Notes: generated by a model from the letters alone, not told the origin. 64,000 nt of DNA from Lepisosteus oculatus (GCF_040954835.1 NC_090711.1:7757501-7821500), one strand, 5' to 3'; positions 35,889 to 50,400 are shown, numbered from the stretch's first letter. Numbers and translations are program-made.

Positions 35889-38556
35889 ACATCTAGAAAA
35901 AGGATGTATTTATGAAGGATTTTATATATTACAGAAATTTTAATACATCAGAATAAAGAGGTCCATATATTATTCCAGTTTCCTAGGCAACCAACAGGTC
36001 TTGATTGTGTTAACATCACTGTTTCCTTCTCATAGTTCTTAAGGTGACTTTTAAGGTTAACAGAAATCAACTCAATTGCACATTCCTTGAATATTTACAT
36101 TTTTCAAGCTCTGGAGTAATTAACAGGGGAAATGTTGCTTGGTTCATTTTTTAAGTCGTCTAGTTACTTACACAAGTTTGAAGCCTTTTTTTAAGGGACA
36201 AACCACATTTACTGTAAATAAATAATAAAGCACCGTCATATTAACATATACTGTAAACATATAAAACACGTTTACACAGCTCCAACTATTAAAGAATAAC
36301 TTAAAAAAACAATTATAAATGAGTGCAAACAATTATAAATTATTATTGAAGAAATAATGAAAACTGGAGCACTCCACTGTTGTCAGCTGGACCCTTGGCA
36401 ACTTGAAACTAGTTCTAGCCAAATTACTGGAATGTTCTTTTAGGCATTGGGAAAGAGTAGGCATAATGTAAGAAACTAAGTCACTCTGTTCTGTAAAGAT
36501 TTGTTTGCTGATAATTCTAATATTTGTGTTTTAAATAATTTGTAACCCTAATGTATTCAACAGTACTTTATTAGTTCTGGAGCATTCCTGTCTTAGGCCA
36601 CGATATCAGAAGTTAGGTTTACTAGGTATCTAATAGAGCATACTTTGCATTTTAAATAAAAGGAAATAAAGGTTGTACCCTATCCTGGAGTTATTGTAAA
36701 GAATAAAATAAATTAAATCTCAGAAATGAACACAATGTAATAGATGCACCTCTAAAATGTAGCTGTAATAAAATGTATGCAGTTATTTCTACTGTAGGTC
36801 AGTAAAAGAGCATTCAGTTTTAGACTTGAATTAGATATTGAGCTGTACTCACTTACCGTTACTCAATTTGCTCTCTAAAGTATCTAGGGCACTTACCTTT
36901 AGTCACATTGTAAAGAGCAAGGATTAAAATAAATCACTCTGGTCTCACAGAGTCAAGCAATTTAATTGCTAGTAAATGATGTAATGATGAACCTGAGGCC
37001 CATGGAACTGCATAGCCTTTTCTTGGTATTACAAAGGGCAAACAATACGATGCACGTTTGTCTTCTGCTTCATATAAAAGTCCAAAACAAGACTGAACTG
37101 CCAAGCCATGTCTAAGGAGCTATCTGATTTTTTACATCAGATTGATGATTTTTTATTTTTAATAATGATTATGCTTTTAAAACATCAGATTTCAGTGTAC
37201 TCAGCAGTGCCTCCTTTTTGTCAGGTAACATCCAAGTAAAGGAGAGGGTTCTAGAGATAATGCAGAATCTCATCAATAGACTATGTTAATTACACAAAAA
37301 TGCCAATCCAAACACTTCAAAAGATTGAGTCTTTATACACCTAAACACATTGGTGATGACAGTATGCACTTTCAAAACACAGATAAACACACTGCACAGC
37401 TTGCACTGATAGCTTTTTACTTCGAGAAATACTTCAATGCTAGACTGCATATTAAACAAGGATTGCTGTTCATAATACCCCCCCAAACCAAACTGTCCCA
37501 ATATTCAACATATCCTAAAAATACATTTGTGCTTTTATGGATCTTATACTTACAACTTTTCTCTCATTTTTAGCACTGTGATAGTTTCAGCTCATATAGT
37601 CCAGGTGTGCTCAGTTGAACGTGTTTCAGCTGTTAACAGTTTTTTATTTAGCGTTCATTCTGGCTGTGGGCCTCATTCAAAGTGTTGTGCATGAACAACT
37701 GCAGGGTAGACTAGAATTATGTACTCACGCACGTAAAAAAGGAACTTTCTTTTGGGGAAAGTATGCTCCCTTTAACAAGCATATTGAGTGCAATACATTT
37801 TTACAGGGATAAATTCCTAAAGGCGTGATACTTACATTTTTGTATAGCAATCATGCAATTGTCCAGTGCTTTATGCAAAAGATGAGCGTCCTGGAAATTA
37901 TTTGAAAAGTGAATCCTTGCTGCACAAGATTAGCATATTTTCATTACTATGTGATGCTGTCATGCTGTTCTATCTGTCTGTGTAATGCTTTTATTAATTC
38001 AAGGCTTCAAAGGCATCTTCTTCATTCATTTAATCAGAATAGGCAGCTGACCAATGCCAGAGCAAAGCCTGTGTGTAAGCTCACTGTTTCTAAATCAGTA
38101 TGACTATCCTGTCTGTCCGAGTAGGAGAACACAATTTAAGCAGCTGAAATGGAAAGAGCAAAAATGAAGCAAAACAGCGCACAAGCCAGTGTTGAATATC
38201 GCATCAGTAATGAGGAACAAAAGTGATGTGAACAAGTTGTGGTGATCTGACCATAGCCAATGAGAGCAGAGCAATATATTAACACATACGGTATTAACAT
38301 GGATATCATAAGTGGTATGAGCCATCCTCTTCAGGTCTCCCTGTCCTGCACAGGCTATTTTATTTGTGTATTTTCAGTCCAATATGTGTTTTTATTTGAT
38401 GTATTGTAATTTTTAGCAACTTTCATGCATATAGGTATAGCGTATAGGTACAGTATGCTCTCAGGGCTCTGTTGCAGACGAAAAGCAAAGAACGCACATG
38501 GCTGTAAATGTTTTTGCAAATAGACAACTGCTGTTTTAAACTGAAATCTTTATGCA

Positions 38557-38768
38557 CAATAAATCTATTTAAGCACAATATTATTTTTTTTCTGAAACAA
38601 CAAATAACTTGTTCAACTCCATATTTCGATTTTATTAAATTTACTAAAGAAATGTAACACATTTACAGAAATATGAATTTCTAAATGGAAATTCTAGTGA
38701 TGTTTTCGTTATCTTTTAATATACGCCAATATCTGCTTTGGCCTACTGTATAAACAAAACAGGACATA
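38557..38768 (+). repeat. Inverted repeat arm A
   Basis: About 210 bp that reappears reverse-complemented at 39399-39612 with roughly 85 percent identity by eye. The best core is agaaatatgaatttctaaat next to tgatgttttcgttatctttt. No coding potential and no known family recognised. Confidence 0.8.
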
Positions 38769-39267
38769 CTGTACAACAACTTGGTGATGTATAATTATTC
38801 TCACAGGCACCTTTTGCCTTAGAAAATGCAAAGCAGAAAATTACTCTACATGTACAATACAACTCTGTTCTTTCTTTTTCTTGCAAGAAAAGTTTTATAA
38901 ACGCAATCACTGCACTAATTGCAGAGAGTCACCCAGCGGTGGTAGTACAGCTCTTCACAAAACAAAAAATATAATTATTTACACAGAGAAAGTGGAGATA
39001 TGAAAGACTTTCTCCTCCTGGCCTGCCATTAAGCAATAATAAGCAACAAAATATCCTACCTTTGAAGTGGTGAGACCTCGCACAAGTCAGATTTGAAACC
39101 TCTCCCTGCTAATGGTATGAATCTAAGTCTAAGACATGAAAACCTCAATACATTATCCCTGTACACTAATTTGCTTGTCCAGCCTCTCTAGCTTGGTCTC
39201 CCTATGAAAGCTGTATTGATAATCTGGGGGCTGTAGTGGAAAACTGCTTCTTTTATAAGATTAACTA

Positions 39268-39373
39268 TATTAACTATTTTTCCTGAATGTGTGTCAATAT
39301 CTATATTTTAGTACAAAAAAGCCATTGAGATATTTCCTGTGCTCTCAATCATCATTACAGGAGATGAAAAAGC
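39268..39373 (+). repeat. Inverted repeat arm B
   Basis: About 105 bp that reappears reverse-complemented at 39920-40029 (ttcctgaatgtgtgtcaata, aagccattgagatatttcct). It ends about 25 bp before arm A'. Confidence 0.8.
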
Positions 39374-39398
39374 TTCAAGATTGTTCTTATTTGAAAAC

Positions 39399-39612
39399 AT
39401 GTCCTGTTTATTAAATATGCAAAAGCAGAGATCGGTGTATATTAAAAGATAACGAAAACATCATTAGAATTGCCATTTAGAAATTCATATTTCTGTAAAT
39501 ATGTTCAATTTCTTTATTACATTTAATACAACTGAAATATGTAATTGGACAAGTTAGTTGTTTTGGAATGTAGAGAGAAAAAAGAATATTGTGCTTAAAT
39601 AGATTAATTGTG
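39399..39612 (-). repeat. Inverted repeat arm A' (partner of arm A)
   Basis: Reverse complement of 38557-38768. It lies inside the loop formed by B and B', so the two hairpins interleave. Confidence 0.8.
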
Positions 39613-39919
39613 CTCCTAAGATCTGGGTGGTGTCCCTCTAGAGAGGAGGTGGAGGTGTCATTGAAGTTGCCACATTTACAGGAGCTGCCATTTCAGGGCA
39701 CAAATCCATTAAATACATTATTTCAATAAATTAATGTGTTTTAAAAAGATCAGGCCGTCCACTTAAATCTTATCTTGTCTTCAGGTAAGAACAAATGTCC
39801 CTCATTGTATGCACAAATTAAAGTTCATTCTAAGTTTTAGCTGGAGCTGAAGATATTGGCATGATATGACACAAGCAATAACCCATCTGAAAAGAAAGTA
39901 ATTAAATAATAATCATGAT

Positions 39920-40029
39920 GCTTTTTAAATCTCCTGTAATGATAATGGAGAACACAAGAAATATCTCAATGGCTTTTTATGTACTAAAATATAGATATAG
40001 ACACACATTCAGGAAAAATAGTTAATATG
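39920..40029 (-). repeat. Inverted repeat arm B' (partner of arm B)
   Basis: Reverse complement of 39268-39373; the shared parts include atctcctgtaatgat and tcaggaaaaatagttaatat. Confidence 0.8.
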
Positions 40030-43000
40030 TTGCATGATATGACAAATGTTATCCATTCTTGTGTAATGAGGTTTTTGATTGCTGCCGCATGAACAGTCCA
40101 GATAAGGGACAGTGCGATGCAAAATTAGTGGTATTACACAAGACAGGCTTAATCTTGGCCTGAATTTCTTCAAGTGACCTTATCACTGATCAGATCTGAA
40201 CAATTTTAATCCCCTTCTGTTTCAAAAGGAATCGATGACCTCAAACATGAAAGAAGTCAATCCAATGAACTGCACAATTTTTCAAAAGCAGATGCACAGA
40301 ACAGACTCATTAATCTGAGAGCATTAGTGTCTTTGTTTCTGTCACTTACCACATAGGAAAGCCAGGCTATGGCTTATTTATTATCCCTTATTGCATGTCT
40401 TTACTGAGGTGTAAATAAACAGTTCTACATCTGTTCTCATCTACAATGTTTTAGTAACTTATTTTAAGCTCCTTCAATTATGACTTATTTGAGCATGGGT
40501 GATCTTTCATCATTTAAAAGGCTGAGAAATCGGATGCAAAACATCAGAAATAGTACTCAACAGCTGCTGCATGACTTTTAAATAATTTGTTAGAGCTCCA
40601 TGTGACCAATAAATAAATAAATAAAAACTTGGAAGCTTTTTATCACAAACTGTAGTATATTTTTTGTAGCATTATTTTTCAGAGATAGAACTCCTTTGCA
40701 AAGTGTGAATCAGAGACTTTAGCAATGTACTGTATATTGTACTCCCAAAACTTCAAGAATATCTCAATAGCGGATTTGTTCTTCTGCAATGGTAACATAG
40801 CTGTGGATAAAGCAGAGGACGTAGCTCTACATGTGATGTGTCTTAGTTTTGAACAGCAGCTCCTAATTGTATGTTTATCATCAGCCATTGCCAGTAAACC
40901 CATATGGGTGTCTGAGCTGTCACATTAGCCAAGGCTGCTGTTTTCTACAAATGTGAATCTGGAGCACGCCCACTAAAAACTAGGTTTCACCTTCTTTATG
41001 TCAGCACAGGACAATGAAGAAAATGCCTGGTCTGCTACTACTTTATCATTCTCAGGAATCATAGGATATACAGTATTGTATAGCAGTATGTGACACTCCA
41101 ATGCAACGTGCCATTGCCTAATATTTTGGTTAAGCAGTGTGTGCCACTGTCTATAATTATATATTTTCATTTCAACTCATCCAATGCATCCAGATATGTC
41201 TGGATATATTTTTCTTCTGTTTTGTTAAAGACTGTCAGCCCAAACCTGTGTCAGCTGACAACATGTGTGAAATACATAACATCATAAAAAATAGTAGGAT
41301 TAAACCTTATGTGTCAGGATTAAACTGCAGAGGTAGAAATATGAAACTGTAAAATTAAAGGGAAATAAGCCAAATCTCTGTTGCCCATAATGTCACTTAA
41401 TTGCTCTATATGAATATGGATATTTGGGGCCTCAGCCAGCTTGCACTAGATGATGAGCAGAAGATTTAATGTTTTCTCCAGCCTCGCCTTCAGTGTTGAT
41501 ATTGTGGGATATTAACTTTAAGAGCCTCTGTCATATGCCATATTTCATCAGAACATATTTCACTGTAGCTATTAAATCCTGGTCCAGGAGGACTTGTCCA
41601 GTTCTCATACTGAGCCTCCAGTCCGTTTTGTCTGCATGTGTGCTCTGAGGTTCAGCTCTCTATCAGAGAGTAATAATTACAAGCAGTGACTCAGAACAGA
41701 CATCTGCAGACACAGCTTGTGCTGAGAACTCTTCACTTTTTAGATGCTTTCTTCCATCTTTAACAGACCTTTTAGGGATTCTTTGAGTCCTTTGAGCCAA
41801 ATTCTTAAGGTCCTAATTTGCTTAGCTTTGTGCCCAGTGCCAAATGTACAGCAGTTCCTGAGGTCAATAGATGGGCATTGTTCTGAGTGAAAGCGTTCAT
41901 TTCCACTGCGATTCCGGCTTATTTTTACTCTTATTTTGTAAAGAATGAAATGCAGCAATTGGCTAAGTTCTGACATTGCCTGCTTTTCATTCATATTGAA
42001 GCACTTTGGAATAAAATGAAATGTGCAACATTTAAAAAAAAAACGAACATGTTTGTGTTAACTCTTGCTAATAGGTGTACACATGCAACTGCATGTCTAA
42101 TTAATTTGTAAGTTTCACCAAGCAAAGCCTTCACTAAGCATCCCTTTCTAGAAGTAATGTCCCCACAGAATTTAAAATCAATCACCCTCCCCTTTGGTTT
42201 AATTCATTTTAAACAAATAACTTTAGTACTTTTCTCAACTTACCATTAAATGACAAATTGTGTTTTATAGGTCACAACCCTTATCGAAAACATTTCTAAC
42301 TTCTTCTCTTTTATTCTTCTTTTAAAGGACAATGATTTGTTTACTGTTTATATGATAACTCTGGAACTCTGGTGAGTTGCCTTTATACATAAGCAATAAG
42401 TCTGTATGAACATTCATTTGAAAGTATTGTACTGTATATCCACCATAATTTGTTTTCTGCAAATGGAAAACAATTTTACAGTAGTTCCACAAGTCAACAG
42501 ATTTCAGAAAACCACTTCAGCAGCATACATTGCACAAATTGTAAAGATGATGAGGACAAAAACACTGCATTCAATGTTGATTTACCCTGAAATGTCCATC
42601 CATGCAAACATATTTAAAAGGAGTTAGACATGTGAAACATGGAGCACTATATGCTGGATCAAGTTTTAAAAGCTGCAGACTGTACAAGCTTTGTAGACCC
42701 ATTTTATTTTATCGCCAGAATTTTGGACAACAAATTGGATGCATCTTATTTAACATTGCAGCTCTGTAACTGGACACAGTTTAATGGGTCTGAGATATTC
42801 TAGCCTTTTCACCCCTCTGGGTCTGGGTTTTAAAACTGTTGCAAAATCGAAACAAAAGAAATTTGGTCTTACACTGCACAATTATTTCAGCACTTTTTTA
42901 AATATTTTTTTATCATTCTATCCATCCAGTTTTTCCTGGCCTGGCTCATAGCAACTATCCCCGTATCTGCATAGAGAGAATAAAGAATGAAGACAGGAGT

Positions 43001-43860
43001 TATTGTCCTCCATCTTGCCAAGCTATTCTTCTTTTAACACATGGCAAACTCCACAGATCCGTACAGGAGAGTTAGCATCCTCGGAGCAATGTTGTTCAGT
43101 GGCTTTACTGTAAACATACAGAGGCCAGGGAAGTTGTGTCTCCTACCCTTACCCAGGATGGTGCAATGCCTGTTGTGTTCTGCCACTTGGGAAACCTGGT
43201 CACAGTCAATAACCTCCAATACTTCTGAACTGCTGCTTCTTTTCTTTGCTGACTCTAATGTCCTGATCAGTGGTTAATGTGCAATTCAGCAATTCAGATG
43301 TATTGGAGGTGTTTTCCATTAAAAGGGAAGAAGGTTTTAGCTCCCAGGTGACTCCTCCAAGAACCCCCAAGAACGCCACCAATAAACATTTTGCAATAAG
43401 GGCAGATTGAGCTCTATGGCTCAGACACTGCTTGATCAAGCCTGGATCAAGTCACTTATTGACTGTGACCAGGTTTTTGTTAACTATGTATGTTTGCTTC
43501 AGCTGAGAGGAAATATTGGAACATTCATGTATAAAGTACTGAACATACTTTATGCAAGGTCAACAATCATGTTGGGGAGTAATATTCTACGACTACTATA
43601 TAATAATTTCACTGCATAACCAGAATAAGTAGCAAAACGGAAGGCCGAACCTTCAGTTTTCATACTAATGCTTGGAAACTACAGTATGTTCCAGATGCTC
43701 TCACAGGACTGGCACTGTGCTCAACTTTTTTACATTCCCAGCCCTGCTAAATATTGCATCAGTAGGAGTAAGCAGAAAGGGCAGGCTGACAAATCATGCC
43801 TCTGTCAGAATCTAAAATTATATTTTCATTGTTTTGTCAAAGATATCATTTGGAGTGAAA

Positions 43861-43922
43861 CCACAACACAGACATTGCCTGCCCACAACACAGACATTCC
43901 CACAACACAGACATTGCCTGCC
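43861..43922. repeat. Short tandem repeat, about 22-bp unit, 3 copies
   Basis: Unit cacaacacagacattgcctg; the middle copy is shortened. Not part of a recognised gene. Confidence 0.9.
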
Positions 43923-45089
43923 CATCCATCTGATGCTGCTTACGTTTCACCATTAAGTTTGCATCAGTCTCGGTCAAGATCTTCCACGATCATCAGAAAT
44001 GGCTGCTGATGCCAGTCCAGTACAGAATTATGCATGAAAGACAAATGTGTCTGATTTCTTTTACTGATTGATGCATGCCAGCGTTCTCGTGGGTTTGTAT
44101 CGACTGGGACCTTGGTTTAATGTCAGGGAGACCAGGACATTTGGAGGTCTTCTACTACAGCATTCACAGACACTAAAATTCTGGCATCTTTTTGTACCTC
44201 CTCTGCCGTTAAAGTCTTGTTCACTTAGCCATGTGTGTTGTCAAGTAACTTTTTTAGCTAACATTTCACAGTTTCACAGCCTAGCAGGCCAACTGGAATG
44301 CAAAGATCACACTCCAGATCCCTGTAGATCCTTTCACCACACCACTGCAGTGCAGTGACAGCATTTGTGGCCTGTAGCCTGTTAACTTTCATACAAAATT
44401 TAACTAATTACAACAGTGTGTCTGGGAGCACCTGTTTTAAAACATTTTTAAAAATAATTGTAAAAGGATAGAATAATCTTGCATCTGCAAACCAGGAGAG
44501 CCCTTTTCATCTTTGTGGTAACAATAGCTGAAAAGTGCTTATGGTTGCTGTAAAAACCCTTCCATTGAAGCATTTATTGAAACTACATTAAAGATTAATT
44601 TTAATGGACCTCTCCTGCAGTAATCTTCTCTCTCATTGTTTAAAAAACAGCTTTAAAACGGTTTCGTCAAAAGCATTGCTCAAGGCAAAAAAACAAAACA
44701 AAACAATGTAGGGAGTAGTGACGAAATTAATAGAATTCAGAAAATCAGCAGTTAGGCAGCTCTAACTGCAACCATCTACAGAACTTTTGGTGCACTTTAT
44801 GTATAGATTTTATAGCTTCTGCATCATTTTAACAGAATCATCTTTTTAAAGATGACTTTTCTTTAGAATGTTGGATTATTCAAACCTGTAATGACAATTA
44901 TTCTGCAGGATTGAAGTCCCTGAGGTGTACATTGATAAAGTAGAAACAAGGAGCCAGTTTTCATTTGATAACGTATCCCTTGCTCGGCTCCATTTCTTTG
45001 TGTGGAAGGATAGAATATTAGATGAAGGTTCTTTTAATCCTATACAGTACATTTTCTGGGCCAAAAGCTCATCTTGTTCACATTATCTC

Positions 45090-45215
45090 TCTCATCCTAG
45101 CGTTAATCCCGCATCGGCAGGGCCCGCTTGTTGGCACGCCCGGCTCCATTTGGTGGTTTGAACCAAATATTTGAGCTGACCGAGAATACTCCAACCGGTG
45201 CCTGCCGTCGGAGTG
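45090..45215. other. GC-rich patch of unknown origin
   Basis: Unusually GC- and CpG-rich for its surroundings (gcatcggcagggcccgcttg, gtgcctgccgtcggagtgg). It is bounded on the right by an aatgtaatgtaaagtaatgt repeat and then the 5S-type SINE. No reading frame or RNA fold is recognised. Confidence 0.4.
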
Positions 45216-45234
45216 GCAAAGTAATGTAATGTAA

Positions 45235-45608
45235 AGTAATGTAGCCAATTCATAGAGGGGGATTATTAGGAGGCATAGATAATTTGGCCAGGACGCCAGG
45301 GTTACACCTCTGCTTCTTTCAATAAACACCCTGGGATTTTTAATGACCACAGAGAATCAGGACCTCAGTTTTACATCTCATCTGAAAGACATTGCTTCAT
45401 TACAGTATAGTGTCTCCATCACTATACTGGGGCATTAGGACCCACATGGACCACAGGGTGAGCATCCCCTGCTGTCCCCACTAACACCTCTTCCAGCACC
45501 AACCTTAGTTTTTTCCCCAGGAGGTCTCACATCCAGGTACTGACCAGGCTCACACCTGCTTAGCTACAGTGGGTTGCCAATTGTAAGTTGCAGGGTGACA
45601 AAGCTGCT
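45235..45608 (-). mobile_element. 5S-rRNA-derived SINE, reverse orientation, nearly full head and body
   Basis: On the minus strand the head reads agctaagcaggtgtgagcct, ggtcagtacctggatgtgag and acctcctggg, clearly the internal promoter half of 5S rRNA (agctaagcagggtcgggcct, ggttagtacttggatgggag). The body includes gaggtcctgattctctgtgg and tcattaaaaatcccaggg. Confidence 0.75.
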
Positions 45609-47199
45609 GGCGACATCCCGTTCACATTATAACAGTGTTTATTTTCACATTGCCAAAGCAGAATATTTATCAGACTGTGAATTGTTGCTGACAATACTAG
45701 ACACACAAGTGAGGACAAAAATTGGGCTTCAAAATAAGAAAAAGTTATTTTTGCAATCTATAATGTTTAACTTATACATATTTGTCCCTGCAAATTACTC
45801 AAACTTTCTAACACTGAATGGCCATTTTGAAAACTTAACTTTCTTGGATAAACAGCATACTTAAATCCTTTTTATACAGTACTGATTTTCCTGACAAACA
45901 AAAGAAGAATATTTGCTCTCTGTGGATGATTATTAAACATAGAGCAGAATATGCTCCCAGTTTATTGATCCATATAACATTTAAAGAGCAGCAATACAAA
46001 CGGTTTGGTACTGCTGCACCCAGTGACATTACATTTTGCATGGAGCATGTTACAGTTAATTGCACTTTGATCTTGGACTGGGTCTGTCAGATGAAATTTT
46101 ATTTTAAGTCTATTTCTGTACCATCCCTTTTGCTTTCAGCAAAATTGATAGAAAAATAAACTGTATTTGGAGCTAATCTAAGCAGGATATAATTGATTTT
46201 GTGCACACTGGCCAAAAATGAGATAATATGTACACAGCTTTGTTAGATATTTAGCACAGAAGGGAAGAAAAACCATTTTTAAAATGAATTAAACAAAAAG
46301 AAATAACAAAATAACACAAACAATATTTTTTTAAGCAATAGATGTTAAAATACTAATTCCCCATGATTATTTCAGACATCAAGGGATTATAGGAAAAAAA
46401 CATATTTTTTCTCCTATTACCATATACCAAAGCTATACAATTATGTTATGTTCACCATTAATATTACTAAGTTATACATATCCAAATGAAATCCTTGACA
46501 AGCCAAATGAAAACCTTTATTTTAGATCTTACTTACCAAAAACAAATTCCCTTTTACTTTGGCAGTGATTAGAGAGGGGAGTTTTTTCAAACTGGTTATT
46601 AATGACCCAATTAAATCTCTTGATAAACAACTTCTAATGAATGTTTCATATACATTAATTTATCATAGGTCTTGTTCAAGTTACTTTCCAATAATATGTC
46701 TAATACAATAATACTTCTAATAATACAGTTAAGTGGTTAATATTTTCAAGCTGCTTTTTTTATCATGTTAGATGTGGTGGGATTTCTGTGAATCTCAATG
46801 TCAAAACAATGCAAAACATCACATGGGTAATACATAGGAAATTAAAAAAACATTTAAGCATGACATCTGAAATTGGAGAATAATTAAATCAAAATCCTGT
46901 AAAAGCTTGGGTGCTATAAAAGCCTACATTTGTTAAAACATTAAGCTTTTGTAATCTTAAAGTTTTCAACTATGAAATGAAGTACTCACATATTAAAGGT
47001 TCTGCTGTTACACGTGTTGTCATAGCAACTACTTTCCCATTTCAGGTCTCTGTAGCACATTGTTTTCAGCATTTAATTTCTAACTACTTTTTTAGCACTT
47101 CTGTTGAATTTTTGAAGACACATACCTGCTTTCGAACAGATCAACAGATCTGCAGAAAATTGACCATCAGCAGCAGTATTATCACCTTGTATTTTGATT

Positions 47200-47440
47200 T
47201 GACTGGATCATATAAGCTAAGCAAGGTTAAGCCTGGGCAGTACTGGATGGGGGACCTCCAAGGAAACCAAGTTGATGGTGTTGGTGGACCAGTATTTGGT
47301 CCTCTTCTCTTTGGATCAAATTTCCAAAACAATGCCCCAGCATGCTGGCCTGGTACACTGAGAACTTTAATGAATGTACTTTCTACAAATGACCCATTCT
47401 GGAAAAGTATGAGTGATAACCTTGGTGTCCTAGCTTAACT
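47200..47440 (+). mobile_element. 5S-rRNA-derived SINE, forward orientation
   Basis: Head aagctaagcaaggttaagcc, gggcagtactggatggggga and cctcc matches the 5S rRNA box A to box C region. The body shares gttggtggaccagtatttgg and aatgccccagcatg with the copy at 45.2-45.6 kb. Confidence 0.75.
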
Positions 47441-50400
47441 CCACTCTGGCTTGCACAGTCTGGCTTCAGCAAGTGACCTTGTGAAAGTCTCCCCTTATTT
47501 CAGTGGCTGAAGTAATTTCTCAATTCTCCGCTTGATCTGTTGTGCAGTGGGGCTGCTGCCACATGATGGATTCACTTCAATGGTGGAAGAATTGGGGCCC
47601 CTGCTACATATAAAATAATTTGGGATCAAGAGGTCTGTAGAAATTCAAGGTATTATTATTAAACCTTAGACTTAAATAAATCAAGAATCAAGAGTATCTC
47701 CTTGGAACCATTAAATGTTTCTGAACTATCATCAGGTTTTCATTTTTGAAGGCTACATACAGTACTTCCCTGTTGTAAAATAATCTTCCGCAGACTGAAA
47801 ACTGTCATGTAATTCTGAGGACTTGACACACAGTTTCAGCTTCTGTGATCGAAAAGAATATTAAGTTTAGTTAAAAATGTTGAAACATACAAAGGACACA
47901 CAATTCAAAATACACCATATTTTTAATTTCAGGATGATATGGTATTTAAAGAAAAATGGTATAGTATGCTTTTGCGAATAGGGTGAGCATAAACCCATAG
48001 CACGTTAATAACCCTACTCCTGAAACAGTGATACAGGTTAGTGATACAGAAGAAAACAATATTAGAAAATAATACAATATTTTTGCAGATGACTAAATGA
48101 GTGGAAACACACTTTTTAAATGACAAACAATCCATAAATGCTATCCAAGAGTATAAGTCCATGGAAGTTCTAGTATTGAGACCTTGACCACTGGCAATAA
48201 TTAGCACAGTCTATGCACTGTTAATACACTCTCATTGAAACAGCCCTCTGGGTCTGTTTAATGATTAAACTGTAATTTATTCACAAGGTATTACATCCTA
48301 AAATTGATTTAATAGCCCCTGTCCTCTCTCAACAACTTACTTCTTGCAGTCAAAGTTGTCAGGGCTTGAAAACATTTACGAGTTTAAGAATGATGGTATC
48401 CAAAGGTAATGCTGCTGAGTTCATTAAAGCTGCAGCTATTTTTCTTCCTGCGACTTTGTTAGCTATGAACATTTCATTGATCACTTCGATACAAAGAGTG
48501 CTTTGTAAAAGGTCAAGTCTGCCAGCTGTAGTCCATCAGTTAGAATAATGCATTATCAAAGAGTACTGTGAATACCTTTTGCATACATGCTTCAAAAGGC
48601 AAGGTAATCTTGGTATTGGATTAGGGCAGCTATTTCACAAAGGTATTTTTTCATCATGTACCTCTGGTGAGTAATGTACACCTAACGTACACCTTCTAGT
48701 GTACTTATGGAAAATCTTTTCTGTGTTTCTTAAAAACTACACCGCCTAAAGAGTGTGGTCCTGTGTGTGTGTTATTCAAACAAAATGATTTACAAGGAAG
48801 AATTAATATTGTATAATCACGGATTTCTTCACAGGATTTCAGTACGTGAATTGTGTGGGCTGGTAAATGGAGTGGGGGTACATAAATGGCTAATCAGAGC
48901 TATTATAAATATGAAAAGCAGGGACTACATTATGTAAGAGCTTTTTAAAATACAGTGGAGAATTTAAAGTGATTATGTCTTTTTCCTATAGTTTATTGTT
49001 TTAAACTTTTAAAGAAATATCCTGATCTTAACAAACATCCTTATACAACATATTTTTAAAATCACACTAGACTGATTTTTTTAAAAAAGGGATGTGAACA
49101 TCTTAAAACAAGTTAAAAGCCACCAGCAGCAACATCAAATGTCTAGGATGCAATTAAAACTACGGACATTTCTTCAGTGTCCACAGCCCGAGACTTACTT
49201 CACCTGAAACAAAATATTTTACAATACACAAGCTTCTCAGTTAAGCACACACAGAAAGCTGTGCCCTGGGAAATATTAAAGTCTTCAGAAATCTGACTTA
49301 TTATTGTGATATTTGGTCTTCTGTTCCATTTTATCTTGCACTTTATTACTAATCAAAATACTATACTGCATGGTAACTAAAATCAACAATACAAAGTACA
49401 ATTTGTTTTAAATCTCTTCTTAAATCAATCTCGAGTTTCAGCACTCTGCATGTCAATCAAATCATTTTTCAAAAGGTAAAGAACACAAAAGCTGATATGC
49501 TCTAGATTGAATTTAGAGCATTCAAGCTCACCAAGGCCTTTCTATACAGAACTTACTCTGAGACATCTGCAGTACTCATTGCAGGGAACTGTGGTTATTA
49601 ATTGCTTAATGATCCAAGGATTCCATCGAGATACTCTTAAGAAGGAGTTGCAAGTGCCCAGGTGAAAGGTCACAAAAGCATATCCTAGAATCTTTGCAGC
49701 CTTTCCATCAATGAATGTTTTAAATGTGGAGTTTTTTCAAATTTATACAAATTATACAATTTTGTTACATATGATGAAATCAGATATAACCAAAGTTAAA
49801 GTAAGAGTGATCTTACTATGATTTCACATTGGTCACATTGAACCACCCATACTTCAGATGATATTAGTCTTCTTTTACCCTTAAGTAATAAAACAATGCG
49901 CCCTTTCACTCATAAGTAAACATTAATAAACACTGAATAGTGTAACATAAACTACAATGAGCATTTAAAGAAACATATCACTTATAACTGCAACAAGTTC
50001 ACAAAATTCGAGTTGGCCATGGACGTACACAAATCAAATTAAACCTGAAGAATGGTTGTTTAAAAAAGCCCAATTGATAGACTACATGCCTTCGGGTGTG
50101 AAAGAATTGGAATTATTCTATGCACATTGGAGCTCAGCAGCTCCCACGTGTCTTGTGGTTGTAAATACATTATTGGGATCTTCCCCCTTATTCATTCCGG
50201 TCTGTTCTCCACTTTCCCACTAAATTATTTCTCAGCTTTTGGCTATCACACCTGGTACAATACGTAGACCGGTTTCTACCCTAAATCGATATGATCTTGC
50301 CCCTAAATGTTATTAGTGTCCTAGAACGACCTCTTATCACTGTAAAGATCGAGGTTACATAAATCCAAGTCGACCATTTTATGTCCAGAATACTGACTAA

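Noticed and set aside
46977..47438. 153-codon plus-strand frame
   Set aside because: Half of it is the 5S-derived SINE; the rest has no recognised motif.
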